DNA of 64,000 nucleotides from Zwartia panacis (GTDB lineage Bacteria > Pseudomonadota > Gammaproteobacteria > Burkholderiales > Burkholderiaceae_B): NCBI RefSeq assembly GCF_030410395.1, contig NZ_JAUHHF010000001.1, positions 310,001-374,000 of the forward strand, in the 5' to 3' direction. The stretch's first letter is position 1. Each line of letters starts with the position of its first letter. Position numbers and translations under genes: made by a program. Of the stretch, positions 8,272 to 16,494 are shown one piece after another. The notes below the pieces were generated by a model that saw nothing but the letters and a program-made list of their open reading frames with translations, had not been told where the DNA came from and searched no databases.

Positions 8272-9389
8272 CCAACCATATCTCCATGCGAACTCGTTTT
8301 CTTCAAGCAGGTCTGTTCATTTTTCTCGTGCTTCTAGGCATGGGACTCTCAGACCTCGCGCTTGCACAATCTGCGCATCCTTTTGCGACTCCAGAGCAAC
8401 GCCTGAATGTCCCCGCCACCGGCTGGTTCGCCGAGTTCAGTGGTCAGATGGCGGCTTGGCAGGGACAGTTTTATCGCCAACTGACGGGTGCCGTCCGCGC
8501 GTGGAAACAAGATGGCTGGGCTGCATGGCTGTTGCTCGGACTTTCGTTTGGCTATGGTGTCTTTCACGCACTCGGTCCTGGCCACGGAAAAGCTGTATTG
8601 ACGGCCTATGTTCTGGCCAACAAAGAAACGATTCGCAATGGTGCGTTGCTGGCGATGCTTTCCGCCTTTCTCCAGGCGTTCGTTGCGATTGGATTGGTCG
8701 CGATCGCAGCCGGTCTCCTTCAGGTCTCGGGTGTCGCGATGAATCGCGCGACCTGGTGGCTTGAGCTTGCGTCTTACGCCATGATGGTGGCGTTGGGTGT
8801 CTGGCTTGTTTTTAAACATATCCTTAGACCTTTAGCCTATTCGTTGACTAAAAAATCCGAGCATTCAACTCATGCGAGCCATAGCTGTGACCATGATCAC
8901 GGTCATGGTCATCAGCACGTGCATGATCATGCACATGCACATGCTCATACTCATTCTCATGCTCATGGACACGAACACGGGCACGCGCATGTTCACGATG
9001 AAAGCTGTGGGCATGTGCATGTGCCCGATCCCGCCCTGATTGCCGGTCCAATGAATTGGTCCAAAGCAGTTTCAGCGATTTTGGCTGTGGGTCTTCGCCC
9101 GTGCTCGGGGGCGGTTTTTGTGCTGGTGTTTTCTTTAGCGCAGGGATTTTTTGTTGCGGGTATCGCCGCCGCACTCGCAATGGGGCTTGGCACCGGCTTG
9201 ACGGTGGCCGCGTTGGCTTGTTCCTCTTTATGGATCAGTCAGCTCGCCATTCACACATCTGGGGGGCCTCAGCGAGTGCTTGGGCGAATCATCATGCTGT
9301 TGCTCCAGGCGCTTGCTTCTCTGGCTGTATTGGCGTTTGGCCTGCTCTTGCTGAGTGCCGCGCTTGGCTCGGGGACGACAGGCAACTAA
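8262..9389 (+). CDS. NicO/RcnA-type metal transporter with His-rich loop
   Basis: A 375-residue polytopic inner-membrane protein of the NicO family. It has an N-terminal signal or first TM segment (about 10-35), the family motif GPGHGKAVLTAYVLAN at about 107-122, a cytosolic loop of about 50 residues almost entirely His alternating with Asp, Gly, Ala and Thr (8878-9030), and the second conserved segment GLRPCSGAVFVLVF followed by TM helices. Family members export or import Ni/Co. Here the neighbours are DUF1007, Zur and ZnuABC-like genes, suggesting zinc as a possible cargo. An ATG at 8286 is an alternative start. Its stop codon abuts that of the convergent zur gene with no gap. Confidence 0.88.
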   Translation: MPVTNHISMRTRFLQAGLFIFLVLLGMGLSDLALAQSAHPFATPEQRLNVPATGWFAEFSGQMAAWQGQFYRQLTGAVRAWKQDGWAAWLLLGLSFGYGVFHALGPGHGKAVLTAYVLANKETIRNGALLAMLSAFLQAFVAIGLVAIAAGLLQVSGVAMNRATWWLELASYAMMVALGVWLVFKHILRPLAYSLTKKSEHSTHASHSCDHDHGHGHQHVHDHAHAHAHTHSHAHGHEHGHAHVHDESCGHVHVPDPALIAGPMNWSKAVSAILAVGLRPCSGAVFVLVFSLAQGFFVAGIAAALAMGLGTGLTVAALACSSLWISQLAIHTSGGPQRVLGRIIMLLLQALASLAVLAFGLLLLSAALGSGTTGN

Positions 9390-9800
9390 TCAGCAGTCTT
9401 TGCATCGCCCGTAAAGCGTCAGATCATGGTCTTCAACTCTAAAACCTTTTGGAGCCAGCATCGCCAAATCAGACGGGCATGAGTGGATATCAAACACTCT
9501 TTGACATTGAGTGCATTGAAAATGATGGTGATGTCCATGACTGCCCATCTCAAAGCGTGGGTTTTCACCGGGTAAAACGACCTGCCGCAATGTGCCGTCC
9601 TCCACCATGGCTTTGAGGTTTCGATAGACCGTCGCGATTCCAAGGTTAGGAACATGACGCGCAGCAAGGTCGAGTACCTCTTGGGCAAGCAAAGGACGAG
9701 CCGCAGTTTGCAGGGCTTCTTTGATCGCAGAGCGTTGACGGGTGGCGCGTTCCATATTCGTTAATGATAGTGTATTATCATTATCATTGCTAGTGATCAT
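9390..9800 (-). CDS. zur: Fur-family regulator, Zur-like
   Basis: A 136-residue Fur-superfamily repressor. It has an N-terminal winged helix (RQRSAIKEALQTAARPLLAQEVL; NLGIATVYRNLKAMVEDGTL) and a C-terminal dimerisation domain with HGHHHHFQCTQC and C-terminal GRCKDC cysteine pairs that hold structural zinc. Zur assignment rests on divergence from znu-like ABC genes and the operator between them. Start choice is open. The ATG at 9800 has a weak purine-rich site but puts the operator palindrome (9763-9782) inside the coding sequence. ATG at 9755 (MERATRQRSA, 121 residues) leaves the operator in the leader but lacks a clear ribosome site. Zinc-loaded Zur would repress the divergent uptake operon and itself. 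Confidence 0.85.
   Translation of the reverse strand: MITSNDNDNTLSLTNMERATRQRSAIKEALQTAARPLLAQEVLDLAARHVPNLGIATVYRNLKAMVEDGTLRQVVLPGENPRFEMGSHGHHHHFQCTQCQRVFDIHSCPSDLAMLAPKGFRVEDHDLTLYGRCKDC
9763..9782. promoter_or_regulatory. Probable Zur operator (Fur-family palindrome)
   Basis: AATGATAGTGTATTATCATT is a palindrome with 7-bp arms AATGATA/TATCATT and a 6-bp centre, followed by a further TATCATT repeat (9782-9788). Read on the minus strand it includes GATAATGATAAT, the first two hexamers of the Fur-type consensus. It lies between zur and the zinc-uptake genes, 69 bp before the small His-rich gene at 9851. Confidence 0.7.
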
Positions 9801-9850
9801 GCTGATCTCTTTATTCCCTTTTTCCCTTTCAATTTATTAAAGTACTTTGG

Positions 9851-10090
9851 ATGCCACACGACTCAAAGTCTGCTCAGTCGCCCACGCATACACATGCACA
9901 TGGTCATGATCATTCACATGGTCAATCGCATGGTCATACGCATTCGCACGTCTCAACCAGTCCCCCTCAATCAGTTACAGACTTGAAAAGTCCTGTTTTA
10001 ATGGGGCTGGCAGAAAGGTTCGTTTGGGTGTCTTCGTTGATCGCTGTATTGTGGCTGTTTGTTCTCTGGGCGTTGCACACAAATGGCTGA
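9851..10090 (+). CDS. Small His-rich single-span membrane protein
   Basis: A 79-residue protein I do not recognise as a named family. Residues about 13-35 are a His-x tract (THTHAHGHDHSHGQSHGHTH), then a polar linker and one hydrophobic helix (about 56-75, FVWVSSLIAVLWLFVLWAL), ending HTNG. It is the first gene after the Zur-type operator and its stop overlaps the znuC-like start by 8 nt, so it is translationally coupled to the zinc importer. The His tract closely resembles the loop of the NicO transporter upstream. A zinc-buffering or delivery role at the membrane is a reasonable inference; whether the tail faces cytosol or periplasm is not clear. Confidence 0.75.
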   Translation: MPHDSKSAQSPTHTHAHGHDHSHGQSHGHTHSHVSTSPPQSVTDLKSPVLMGLAERFVWVSSLIAVLWLFVLWALHTNG

Positions 10091-10889
10091 CGCGCAGGCC
10101 CTCGCAACACACTCAAATGCGATTGAAATTCGTAATTTGACACTTGCCTACCAAGGGCACCCGGCCGTGCACCATTTAAGCGGCGCATTCGAGTCTGGCT
10201 CGTTGACTGCAATCGTTGGGCCCAATGGCGCCGGTAAAAGCACATTGCTGTCAGCTCTGTCAGGTCAAAAAACAGGCATAGAAGGCACGATTGCCTTCAC
10301 CTCGGCGATTCATTCCAAGCAGGGACGGCCTTCAAAGCTGGCATATCTCCCCCAACAGTCTGCGATCGATCGCGAGTTCCCCGTGCGGGTGCTGGACGTT
10401 GTCGCGCTCGGTGCCTGGCGCGAACTTGGAAGTTTTCGTCCTGTCTCGACTGAAATTCGCGCCCGAGCTTCTGAAGTGCTTGCGGCGGTTGGACTGATCG
10501 GATTTGAACGTCGTTATATTGGCGAACTTTCCGTTGGTCAACTCCAACGCGTTCTGTTCGCCAGATTGCTGATGCAGGATGCAGAGATTATTTTGCTCGA
10601 CGAGCCTTTTAACGCCCTCGATACCCGCACGGCCGAGGATTTACTTGGGGTTGTGCTGAACTGGCATCGACAATCGCGCACTGTGATCGCGGTGCTTCAC
10701 GATCTGGAAATGGTGCGTCAGTATTTCCCACAGACTTTATTACTCGCACGTGAAGTGATTGCTTGGGGTGAAAGTACGGAAGTGTTGACGCCTGAAAACT
10801 TGAAACGTGCGCGTCAAACAGCCGAATACTGGGATGACCGCGCGCCTTGGTGCGTACGTCCCCCGGAAAATGGGAGCCGAGGCGGATGA
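10083..10889 (+). CDS. znuC: Zinc ABC transporter ATP-binding protein, ZnuC-like
   Basis: A 268-residue ABC ATPase. It has Walker A GPNGAGKST at about 47-55, signature LSVGQLQRVLFARL (LSVGQ in place of LSGGQ), Walker B IILLDEPFNALD and the H-loop VLHDLEMV. The ATG at 10083 is chosen because it overlaps the upstream gene's stop and gives the normal length; the frame also opens 24 bp earlier. Coupled to the permease by an ATGA overlap. It energises import of Zn(II), possibly Mn(II), through ZnuB from ZnuA. The metal is inferred from the Zur-like regulator and the His-rich binding protein loop. Confidence 0.88.
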   Translation: MADAQALATHSNAIEIRNLTLAYQGHPAVHHLSGAFESGSLTAIVGPNGAGKSTLLSALSGQKTGIEGTIAFTSAIHSKQGRPSKLAYLPQQSAIDREFPVRVLDVVALGAWRELGSFRPVSTEIRARASEVLAAVGLIGFERRYIGELSVGQLQRVLFARLLMQDAEIILLDEPFNALDTRTAEDLLGVVLNWHRQSRTVIAVLHDLEMVRQYFPQTLLLAREVIAWGESTEVLTPENLKRARQTAEYWDDRAPWCVRPPENGSRGG

Positions 10890-11779
10890 TGCTCGAGTGG
10901 ATAACAATACTTCACAGCTGGTTCATCGCACCGTTTGCCGAGTTTGGATTCATGAAGCGGGCATTGATCGCTTGTGTGTCGATTGGACTGGCCTGTGGAC
11001 CGATCGGTACGATTCTTGTGCTTCGCCGTATGAGCCTTGCGGGTGATGCGATTGCGCACGCGGTATTGCCGGGCGCGGCGGTAGGTTTCATATTTTTTGG
11101 TTTGTCATTGCCTGCCATGACGATTGGAAGTTTCGTCGCGGCTGCGCTGATGGCGCTCGTGGCGAGTCTGGTTTCCAGGTGGACCAGTCAAAAAGAAGAC
11201 GCCAGTTTCGCTTCTTTTTACCTGATCGCTCTTGCGCTTGGCGTATTGTTGATTTCGACCTCAGGCAGCAAGGTTGACCTGTTGCATTTCTTGTTTGGGA
11301 GTGTGTTGGCGATTGACGCCGAGTCGCTGCTGATGATCGCTGGTGCATCGACTTTCTCACTGTTGCTATTAAGTGTGATCTGGCGTCCGCTCATGCTCGA
11401 ATGTTTCGATCCAGGTTTTCTGCGTTCAGTGGGCGGTCGAGGAGCGATCGTCCATCAGCTCTTCATGTTGATGGTGGTGCTGAATTTAGTCTCGGCCTTT
11501 CAAGCGCTCGGGACACTGATGGCAGTGGGCTTGCTGATGTTGCCCGCAACGGCTGCGCGATTCTGGTGTTATGGCGTTGTGGCTCGGTCATTGCTCGCCG
11601 CAGCTTTTGGCGCCTTCAGTGGTGTGTTTGGTTTGCTTGTTTCCTATCACGCCAACTTTCCCTCTGGCCCATCCATTGTGCTGGTCGCAGGTGTTTTTTA
11701 CCTCGCCTCGCTATGTCTTGGCACGCGTGACAGCTTTAGATTAATTCTATTTCCTACTCCTCAACATAAGGAATCGTGA
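10886..11779 (+). CDS. znuB: Zinc ABC transporter permease, ZnuB-like
   Basis: A 297-residue ABC-3 family permease with about eight or nine hydrophobic helices. It carries the conserved block GPIGTILVLRRMSLAGDAIAHAVLPG near the N-terminus, which contacts the ATPase, and a second 'LVSAFQALGTLMAVGLLMLPAATA' region. The ATG at 10886 overlaps the znuC stop (ATGA) and follows a GAGGCGG ribosome site; an in-frame opening 39 bp earlier lies inside znuC and is unlikely. It is adjacent to the binding-protein gene with a 1-nt stop/start overlap (TGATG). Confidence 0.9.
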   Translation: MMLEWITILHSWFIAPFAEFGFMKRALIACVSIGLACGPIGTILVLRRMSLAGDAIAHAVLPGAAVGFIFFGLSLPAMTIGSFVAAALMALVASLVSRWTSQKEDASFASFYLIALALGVLLISTSGSKVDLLHFLFGSVLAIDAESLLMIAGASTFSLLLLSVIWRPLMLECFDPGFLRSVGGRGAIVHQLFMLMVVLNLVSAFQALGTLMAVGLLMLPATAARFWCYGVVARSLLAAAFGAFSGVFGLLVSYHANFPSGPSIVLVAGVFYLASLCLGTRDSFRLILFPTPQHKES

Positions 11780-12714
11780 TGTTCCAAAGATTCTTGATCA
11801 GAGCCCGAATTATTGTCTTAATGCTTTTAGTTTCAGGCGCTGCACCCGTATTCGCGAATGAGCCTCTGCCCGTTGTGACGAGTTTCTCTATTCTTGCAGA
11901 CATGGTCAAACAAGTAGGCGGACCGCACGTGGCGGTCACCAGTCTGGTGGGTCCGAACTCCGACGCCCATGTGTTTGACCCAACCCCTGCAGACGCCAGA
12001 CGCCTCGCTGCGGCAAAGCTTGTGGTTGTCAATGGTTTTGGATTTGAAGGATGGATGAACCGTCTCGTCAAGTCCTCTGGATATCAAGGACCTGTGGTGA
12101 CTGCCACCAAAGGTGTTAAGTCCATTCCTATGGCGAAAAGTGATCATGATCACGGTCATAACCATGCGCATGCCGCCCCGGATCCTCACGCCTGGCAGAG
12201 TTTGCTGAATGCTCGCCAATATGTCGAGAACATCAAAGTCGCACTGGTTGCTGCGATACCTTCTCAGGCAGCTGATATTCAGGCCCGCGCCGCGGAGTAT
12301 TTAAAACAAATCGATAGTCTTCAAAAAAGCACACAGGAACGCATGGCTGCCGTGCCGATTGAGCGACGTCGCGTGATTACGTCTCATGATGCATTTGGAT
12401 ATTTTGGGCGTGCGTACAAGATCAGCTTTTATCCATTGCAGGGTTTGTCCACTGGCAGTGAACCCTCAGCAGCGGATGTCGCACGCATCATTAATGAAAT
12501 CAAAAAAAATAAAGTCACCGCGATTTTTGCAGAAAATATCTCTGATCCACGTGTGCTTGAGCGCGTCGCCAAAGATACGGGTGCCAAGATTGGTGGCACG
12601 TTGTTTGCAGACGCCTTATCCGAACCCGGTCAGGGCGCAGATACATATTTGAAGATGTTCGAACACAATGTGAATACGATTTTGGTCGGCATTTCTGCTT
12701 CTGCCCAACCTTGA
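11779..12714 (+). CDS. znuA: Zinc ABC transporter substrate-binding protein, ZnuA-like
   Basis: A 311-residue periplasmic binding protein of the metal-binding cluster A-I. It has a signal peptide (about 1-27, ending PVFANEP), NSDAHVFDPTPADARRLAAA with the first metal His, a short His-rich loop (SDHDHGHNHAHAAPDPHAW) containing the second conserved His, VITSHDAFGYFGRAY with the third, and a C-terminal Asp-containing segment. Three conserved His plus the His-rich loop are typical of zinc-specific ZnuA. ATG 11779 is selected over GTG 11776 because AAGGAA is spaced 5 nt from it. It is the last gene of the Zur-type operon. Confidence 0.9.
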   Translation: MFQRFLIRARIIVLMLLVSGAAPVFANEPLPVVTSFSILADMVKQVGGPHVAVTSLVGPNSDAHVFDPTPADARRLAAAKLVVVNGFGFEGWMNRLVKSSGYQGPVVTATKGVKSIPMAKSDHDHGHNHAHAAPDPHAWQSLLNARQYVENIKVALVAAIPSQAADIQARAAEYLKQIDSLQKSTQERMAAVPIERRRVITSHDAFGYFGRAYKISFYPLQGLSTGSEPSAADVARIINEIKKNKVTAIFAENISDPRVLERVAKDTGAKIGGTLFADALSEPGQGADTYLKMFEHNVNTILVGISASAQP

Positions 12715-12756
12715 TCGCGGAGAATCTTCGTTAGCATTTTGTTGCAATTAATTTCA

Positions 12757-12775
12757 TTAGATGAGAATCATTATC
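12757..12775. promoter_or_regulatory. Fur box upstream of hemP
   Basis: TTAGATGAGAATCATTATC matches 14 of 19 positions of the classical Fur consensus, with the right half (AATCATTATC) perfect. It ends 15 bp before the hemP start, overlapping the likely promoter, so iron-loaded Fur should repress the heme uptake operon. Confidence 0.75.
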
Positions 12776-12790
12776 GTTTAGAATCCTCTC

Positions 12791-13006
12791 ATGGATAAAC
12801 GTATCGCTCATCTTTATCACGCTACTGAATCACCGCATCATCCCTTAACAGGCCACTCAGGCCCGGATAAAGTTCCTAGCGGGACTGTTTTGCGGATCAC
12901 GAGTCAAAAGCTGTTCGCGGGCGCCCTTGAGTTGGAAATCACGCATCAGGGTGCTCAGTATCGGTTACGTCAGACGGCTCTAGGCAAGCTTATTCTGACC
13001 AAATAG
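12791..13006 (+). CDS. hemP: Hemin uptake protein HemP
   Basis: A 71-residue HemP/HmuP family protein. The conserved C-terminal part is visible (VLRITSQKLFAGALELEITHQGAQYRLRQTALGKLILTK), preceded by a poorly conserved polar N-terminus with several His. HemP proteins are small cytosolic factors needed for full expression or use of heme uptake genes in alpha- and betaproteobacteria. The gene follows the Fur box by 15 bp and precedes the TonB receptor by 62 bp, the usual arrangement for bhu/hmu clusters. Confidence 0.9.
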   Translation: MDKRIAHLYHATESPHHPLTGHSGPDKVPSGTVLRITSQKLFAGALELEITHQGAQYRLRQTALGKLILTK

Positions 13007-13044
13007 TTTTCTCTGTTGCACAAGCCAGCCATCGCCAGCCAGTG

Positions 13045-13060
13045 CCTAAATTCATTTAGG
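13045..13060. promoter_or_regulatory. Palindrome overlapping the heme-receptor ribosome binding site
   Basis: CCTAAATTCATTTAGG has perfect 7-bp arms around TC. Its right arm supplies the AGG of the Shine-Dalgarno AGGA, 8 nt before the receptor ATG at 13069. It could be a DNA operator or an mRNA hairpin hiding the ribosome site. No known motif assigned. Confidence 0.5.
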
Positions 13061-13068
13061 ACACCCCT

Positions 13069-15366
13069 ATGCTGCGCAATCATCATGCTGGACCATTACA
13101 GGCACGTCATCTCTTATCTAAGCGAAGTCTCACCTCAGGTTTTATTACAGGCCTGACTTGCAGTATTACCGCTGGTTTATACGCAAGTCCTGCAATCGCT
13201 CAAGTCCCCGGTCACTCCATCACTCAACTTAAAGAAATGACGGTGAGTGCTTCGCGCGGAGAACGTCGCATAGAGGAAGTGCCAGCTTCTGTCACCGTTA
13301 TTAGCGCTGAAACCATAGAAAAAGAGGGCGCTCGTGACTTAAAAGACATCTTTCGCAATGAGCTCGATGTCACCGTACCTTCGGGTCCGACCCGTTTCAG
13401 TCATGCAGGGACCTCGACTGGTAGATCGGGTAACCAGGGGATCAATATTCGCGGTCTCGGTGGAAATCAAGTGTTGATGCTGATCGACGGGATTCGAGTA
13501 CCCAATGGTTTTTCTTTTGGTTCGTTTAATACAGGTCGCGGAGATTACCTGGACATCGATGGAATCAAGTCTATCGAGGTGCTGCGAGGACCCGCATCGA
13601 CACAGTATGGCAGCGATGGTATTGCAGGTGCTGTCAGTTTTCGCACACTCGATCCCGCTGATTTATACAAAAAAGATAAAAGCCAAGGCGATGTCAGCAA
13701 TAGGGGTAGCATGGGTGGATTTGCGAGAACAGGTTACGCCAGTATCGATCGTTCCTGGTCCAGTTCGCTTGGGTTCGCAGGGGAACGAGGTCCTTGGCAA
13801 GGCATGATTCTCGGTAGTTTCCGCCTTGGCCACGAAATCATCAATCAAGGGACGAACAACGCACTCAACATTGATCGGACTGCTCCGAATCCCGTTGATT
13901 ACAACAGCCGGTATTTATTGGCAAAAGCGATACTTTCCATCGATACCCATCAGCAGTTAGGGCTCACACTCGAGTCCCAGCGACGCACACAAGCCACTGA
14001 TGTTTTTTCTGCCAGAGCGGCTCAACCGCTCAGACCTCTGGGCACCTTGAGTTTTTCTACATTGGATCGAATCAATCGCGACCGCGTATCACTTGAACAT
14101 CGTTACAGCGATATGAGTGCGGCTTTTATCCAAAAGGCAGAAACCCGTGTTTATTGGCAGGATGCACAAATCAATCAGTTTGCGACAGAGGAGCGCTACC
14201 GTGCACGCGAACGGACACGTGACAATACATATCAAACAACAGTATTAGGTGCCGCAACACAGTTTGAAAGCAACATCACGAAATTTCTCGATCAGCGACT
14301 TACTTACGGCTTGGACTGGAGTCAGGCCAATATCCAAGGTGTACGGGACGGCACAGTCCCTCCCTATGGCGGCGTATTCCCTGATAAACCCTTTCCCGAC
14401 ACGACCTACACGCTGAGTGGTGCGTTTGTGCAAAGTGAAGTCGAGTTGGGAGATTTCAGCATCACACCCGGGCTACGTTTTGACTATTACCGTATTGCAC
14501 CCTCTACGAATTTCAATGGTCCACACACCCCAAAAGGTAGGCACAACAACGCACCCGCAACAACGGATGGATACGCCTTGACACCGCGTTTAGGCATTGT
14601 CTGGTCCATGCATCCGATGTTCGCACCCTATGCTCAGTATGCCCAGGGATTTCGCGCACCGACGCCTGATCAGGTCAACAATGGTTTCAGGAATCTCGCC
14701 TCAGGCTATACGAGTATTGGTAATCCTGACTTAAAGCCTGAGTACGCGGATAGTTTTGAAATTGGAGTGAGGGGGTTTGACCAAAAAGTCAGTTATTCAC
14801 TCTCCGTTTTTGACAATTACTACAAAAATTTCATTAGTCAGCAAATTGTCGGCGGAGCAGGTCGACCATCGAATCCTACGGTTTACCAGTACGTCAATCT
14901 GACAAATGCGCATATTCAGGGGCTGGTTGCCAGAGCTGACTGGAGATTTGAAAAAAACTGGAGTCTCGAGTCAGGTTTGGCATATATGAAGGGAGACTCA
15001 ACAATTCGAGGGCGTAAACAACCTCTCGACTCTATTCAGCCTTTCAAGATCTTGTTGGGTCTTCGATATGACCAGGCAGAGTGGGGGGCTCGAGCAGATT
15101 GGATCTGGAATGCGGCCAAGAGTCCTTCACAAATCGCACAGTCATCGCCAGAACAGTATGCCACGCCATCCTATGGCACGCTGGATCTGGGGTTCTTTTG
15201 GAAACCAGCGCCAAACTTCACGCTCAACGCCAACGTAAACAATGTGTTTGATACCAAATACTGGCGCTGGTCCGATGTAAGCGGTTTATCCAATCACAGT
15301 GCGATCAAAGACGCGTACACAGCACCTGGTCGCAATATCCAATTGTCTCTGCGGTTCGACTTTTGA
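13069..15366 (+). CDS. TonB-dependent heme/hemoglobin receptor
   Basis: A 765-residue outer-membrane receptor of the hemoglobin/transferrin/lactoferrin-type TonB family (BhuR/HmuR class). A long signal region ends near AIAQ (about 44), followed by a TonB-box-like stretch (EMTVSASR), the plug domain (VTVISAETIEKEGARDLKDIF ... VLMLIDGIRVP ... IEVLRGPASTQYGSDGIAG) and a 22-strand barrel ending in a C-terminal aromatic (SLRFDF). The FRAP motif (YAQGFRAPTPDQ) and NPDLKPEYADSFEIG, which flank the heme-binding His region in heme receptors, are present. It imports heme to the periplasm for the downstream ABC system. No hurIR-type sigma/anti-sigma genes are present, unlike Bordetella bhu. Confidence 0.92.
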   Translation: MLRNHHAGPLQARHLLSKRSLTSGFITGLTCSITAGLYASPAIAQVPGHSITQLKEMTVSASRGERRIEEVPASVTVISAETIEKEGARDLKDIFRNELDVTVPSGPTRFSHAGTSTGRSGNQGINIRGLGGNQVLMLIDGIRVPNGFSFGSFNTGRGDYLDIDGIKSIEVLRGPASTQYGSDGIAGAVSFRTLDPADLYKKDKSQGDVSNRGSMGGFARTGYASIDRSWSSSLGFAGERGPWQGMILGSFRLGHEIINQGTNNALNIDRTAPNPVDYNSRYLLAKAILSIDTHQQLGLTLESQRRTQATDVFSARAAQPLRPLGTLSFSTLDRINRDRVSLEHRYSDMSAAFIQKAETRVYWQDAQINQFATEERYRARERTRDNTYQTTVLGAATQFESNITKFLDQRLTYGLDWSQANIQGVRDGTVPPYGGVFPDKPFPDTTYTLSGAFVQSEVELGDFSITPGLRFDYYRIAPSTNFNGPHTPKGRHNNAPATTDGYALTPRLGIVWSMHPMFAPYAQYAQGFRAPTPDQVNNGFRNLASGYTSIGNPDLKPEYADSFEIGVRGFDQKVSYSLSVFDNYYKNFISQQIVGGAGRPSNPTVYQYVNLTNAHIQGLVARADWRFEKNWSLESGLAYMKGDSTIRGRKQPLDSIQPFKILLGLRYDQAEWGARADWIWNAAKSPSQIAQSSPEQYATPSYGTLDLGFFWKPAPNFTLNANVNNVFDTKYWRWSDVSGLSNHSAIKDAYTAPGRNIQLSLRFDF

Positions 15367-15411
15367 TCTCAGAGACTCATTTCCATTCACGATCTATAGC
15401 AGGAGTACATC

Positions 15412-16494
15412 ATGACTCAAACCCATGAGACGATACGCGCAGCTTTTGCAGCAATGCGCCGGGACGGACCACGCAGACATCGCGATATTGCAAAAATATT
15501 GATGATTTCAGAGGCTGAATTACTGGCCGCACATTGCGGTCAGTGTGCTCACGAGGAGAGCGTCACACTCCATGCAATTCGTTTGAGTGAACAATGGGCG
15601 GAGCACATCTCGAGCATGGAGACCTTAGGTGCAGTCATGGCTCTGACCAGAAACGCATCATGCGTGCATGAAAAAATGGGTGTCTACACTCCGGTGAGTC
15701 AAACAGGGGATATAGGGCTGGTACTTGGGACTGCCATTGATCTGCGTATTTTCTATAAAAAATGGCATGTTGGCTTTGCTGTCATTGAAAAAACTGCGCG
15801 CGGTGTACAGAAAAGTCTTCAGTACTTTGATCAAGCTGGCGTTGCGATTCACAAGATATTTTTACTTCCTGAGAGCCAAAGCGACGCTTTTGAATCTTTA
15901 ATAGATCGATTCATTGACCCTGAACAGTCACCCGGTGTGTCTATTTGTTCCCAATCACCCAGCAAGCCAGAGTGTAGCGACCAGGAGATCGATGTTCCGG
16001 CTTTACAAAAAGATTGGATCGGTATGCGTGACACACATGATTTCTTTTTGTTATTGAAAAAACATGTCGTATCGAGATTACAGGCGTTTCGTCTGATTGG
16101 CGCAGACTATGCGTTTTCTGTCAGGCCAGGTGAGTGCCGACGGGTGTTAAGCGTTTGTTCAGATAAAAAAATACCTGTCATGGTATTTGTCTCCAATCCA
16201 GGTGTGATTCAGATTCATACCGGAGCGATTCGTAATATTTCTGTGTCCAATGGATGGTTAAACATCCTGGACGATGATTTCAATCTGCATCTTCGCCAAG
16301 ATCAAATCGCCAGTGTTTGGGTTGTTCGCAAGCCGACAGTCGATGGTGTAGTCACTTCCATGGAACTGTTTGATCATTCGGGAGAAGTCATCGCAATGCT
16401 CTTTGGTCAGCGTAAACCTGGCTTTCCAGAAAATATTCAGTGGCGTGCGTTGCTGGATGGGCTGTCGACTTCGAGCAGATTATGCGCCGCATGA
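15412..16494 (+). CDS. hmuS: Hemin-degrading factor, HmuS/BhuS-like
   Basis: A 360-residue cytoplasmic heme-binding protein of the HemS/HmuS/ChuX superfamily, built of two homologous halves (about 1-180 and 190-350). Each half begins with a segment like 'LGAVMALTRNASCVHEKMGVY' or 'FRLIGADYAFSVRPGECRR'. The EKMGVY region carries residues around the heme. It receives imported heme and stores or degrades it to release iron. It sits 45 bp after the receptor with a GCAGGAGT ribosome site, and its stop overlaps the following binding-protein gene (ATGA). Confidence 0.88.
   Translation: MTQTHETIRAAFAAMRRDGPRRHRDIAKILMISEAELLAAHCGQCAHEESVTLHAIRLSEQWAEHISSMETLGAVMALTRNASCVHEKMGVYTPVSQTGDIGLVLGTAIDLRIFYKKWHVGFAVIEKTARGVQKSLQYFDQAGVAIHKIFLLPESQSDAFESLIDRFIDPEQSPGVSICSQSPSKPECSDQEIDVPALQKDWIGMRDTHDFFLLLKKHVVSRLQAFRLIGADYAFSVRPGECRRVLSVCSDKKIPVMVFVSNPGVIQIHTGAIRNISVSNGWLNILDDDFNLHLRQDQIASVWVVRKPTVDGVVTSMELFDHSGEVIAMLFGQRKPGFPENIQWRALLDGLSTSSRLCAA

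Noticed and set aside
8878-9030. Repetitive CAT/CAC-rich DNA resembling a microsatellite
   Set aside because: It encodes the His-rich loop of the NicO-type transporter in frame; the repetition is due to His codons.
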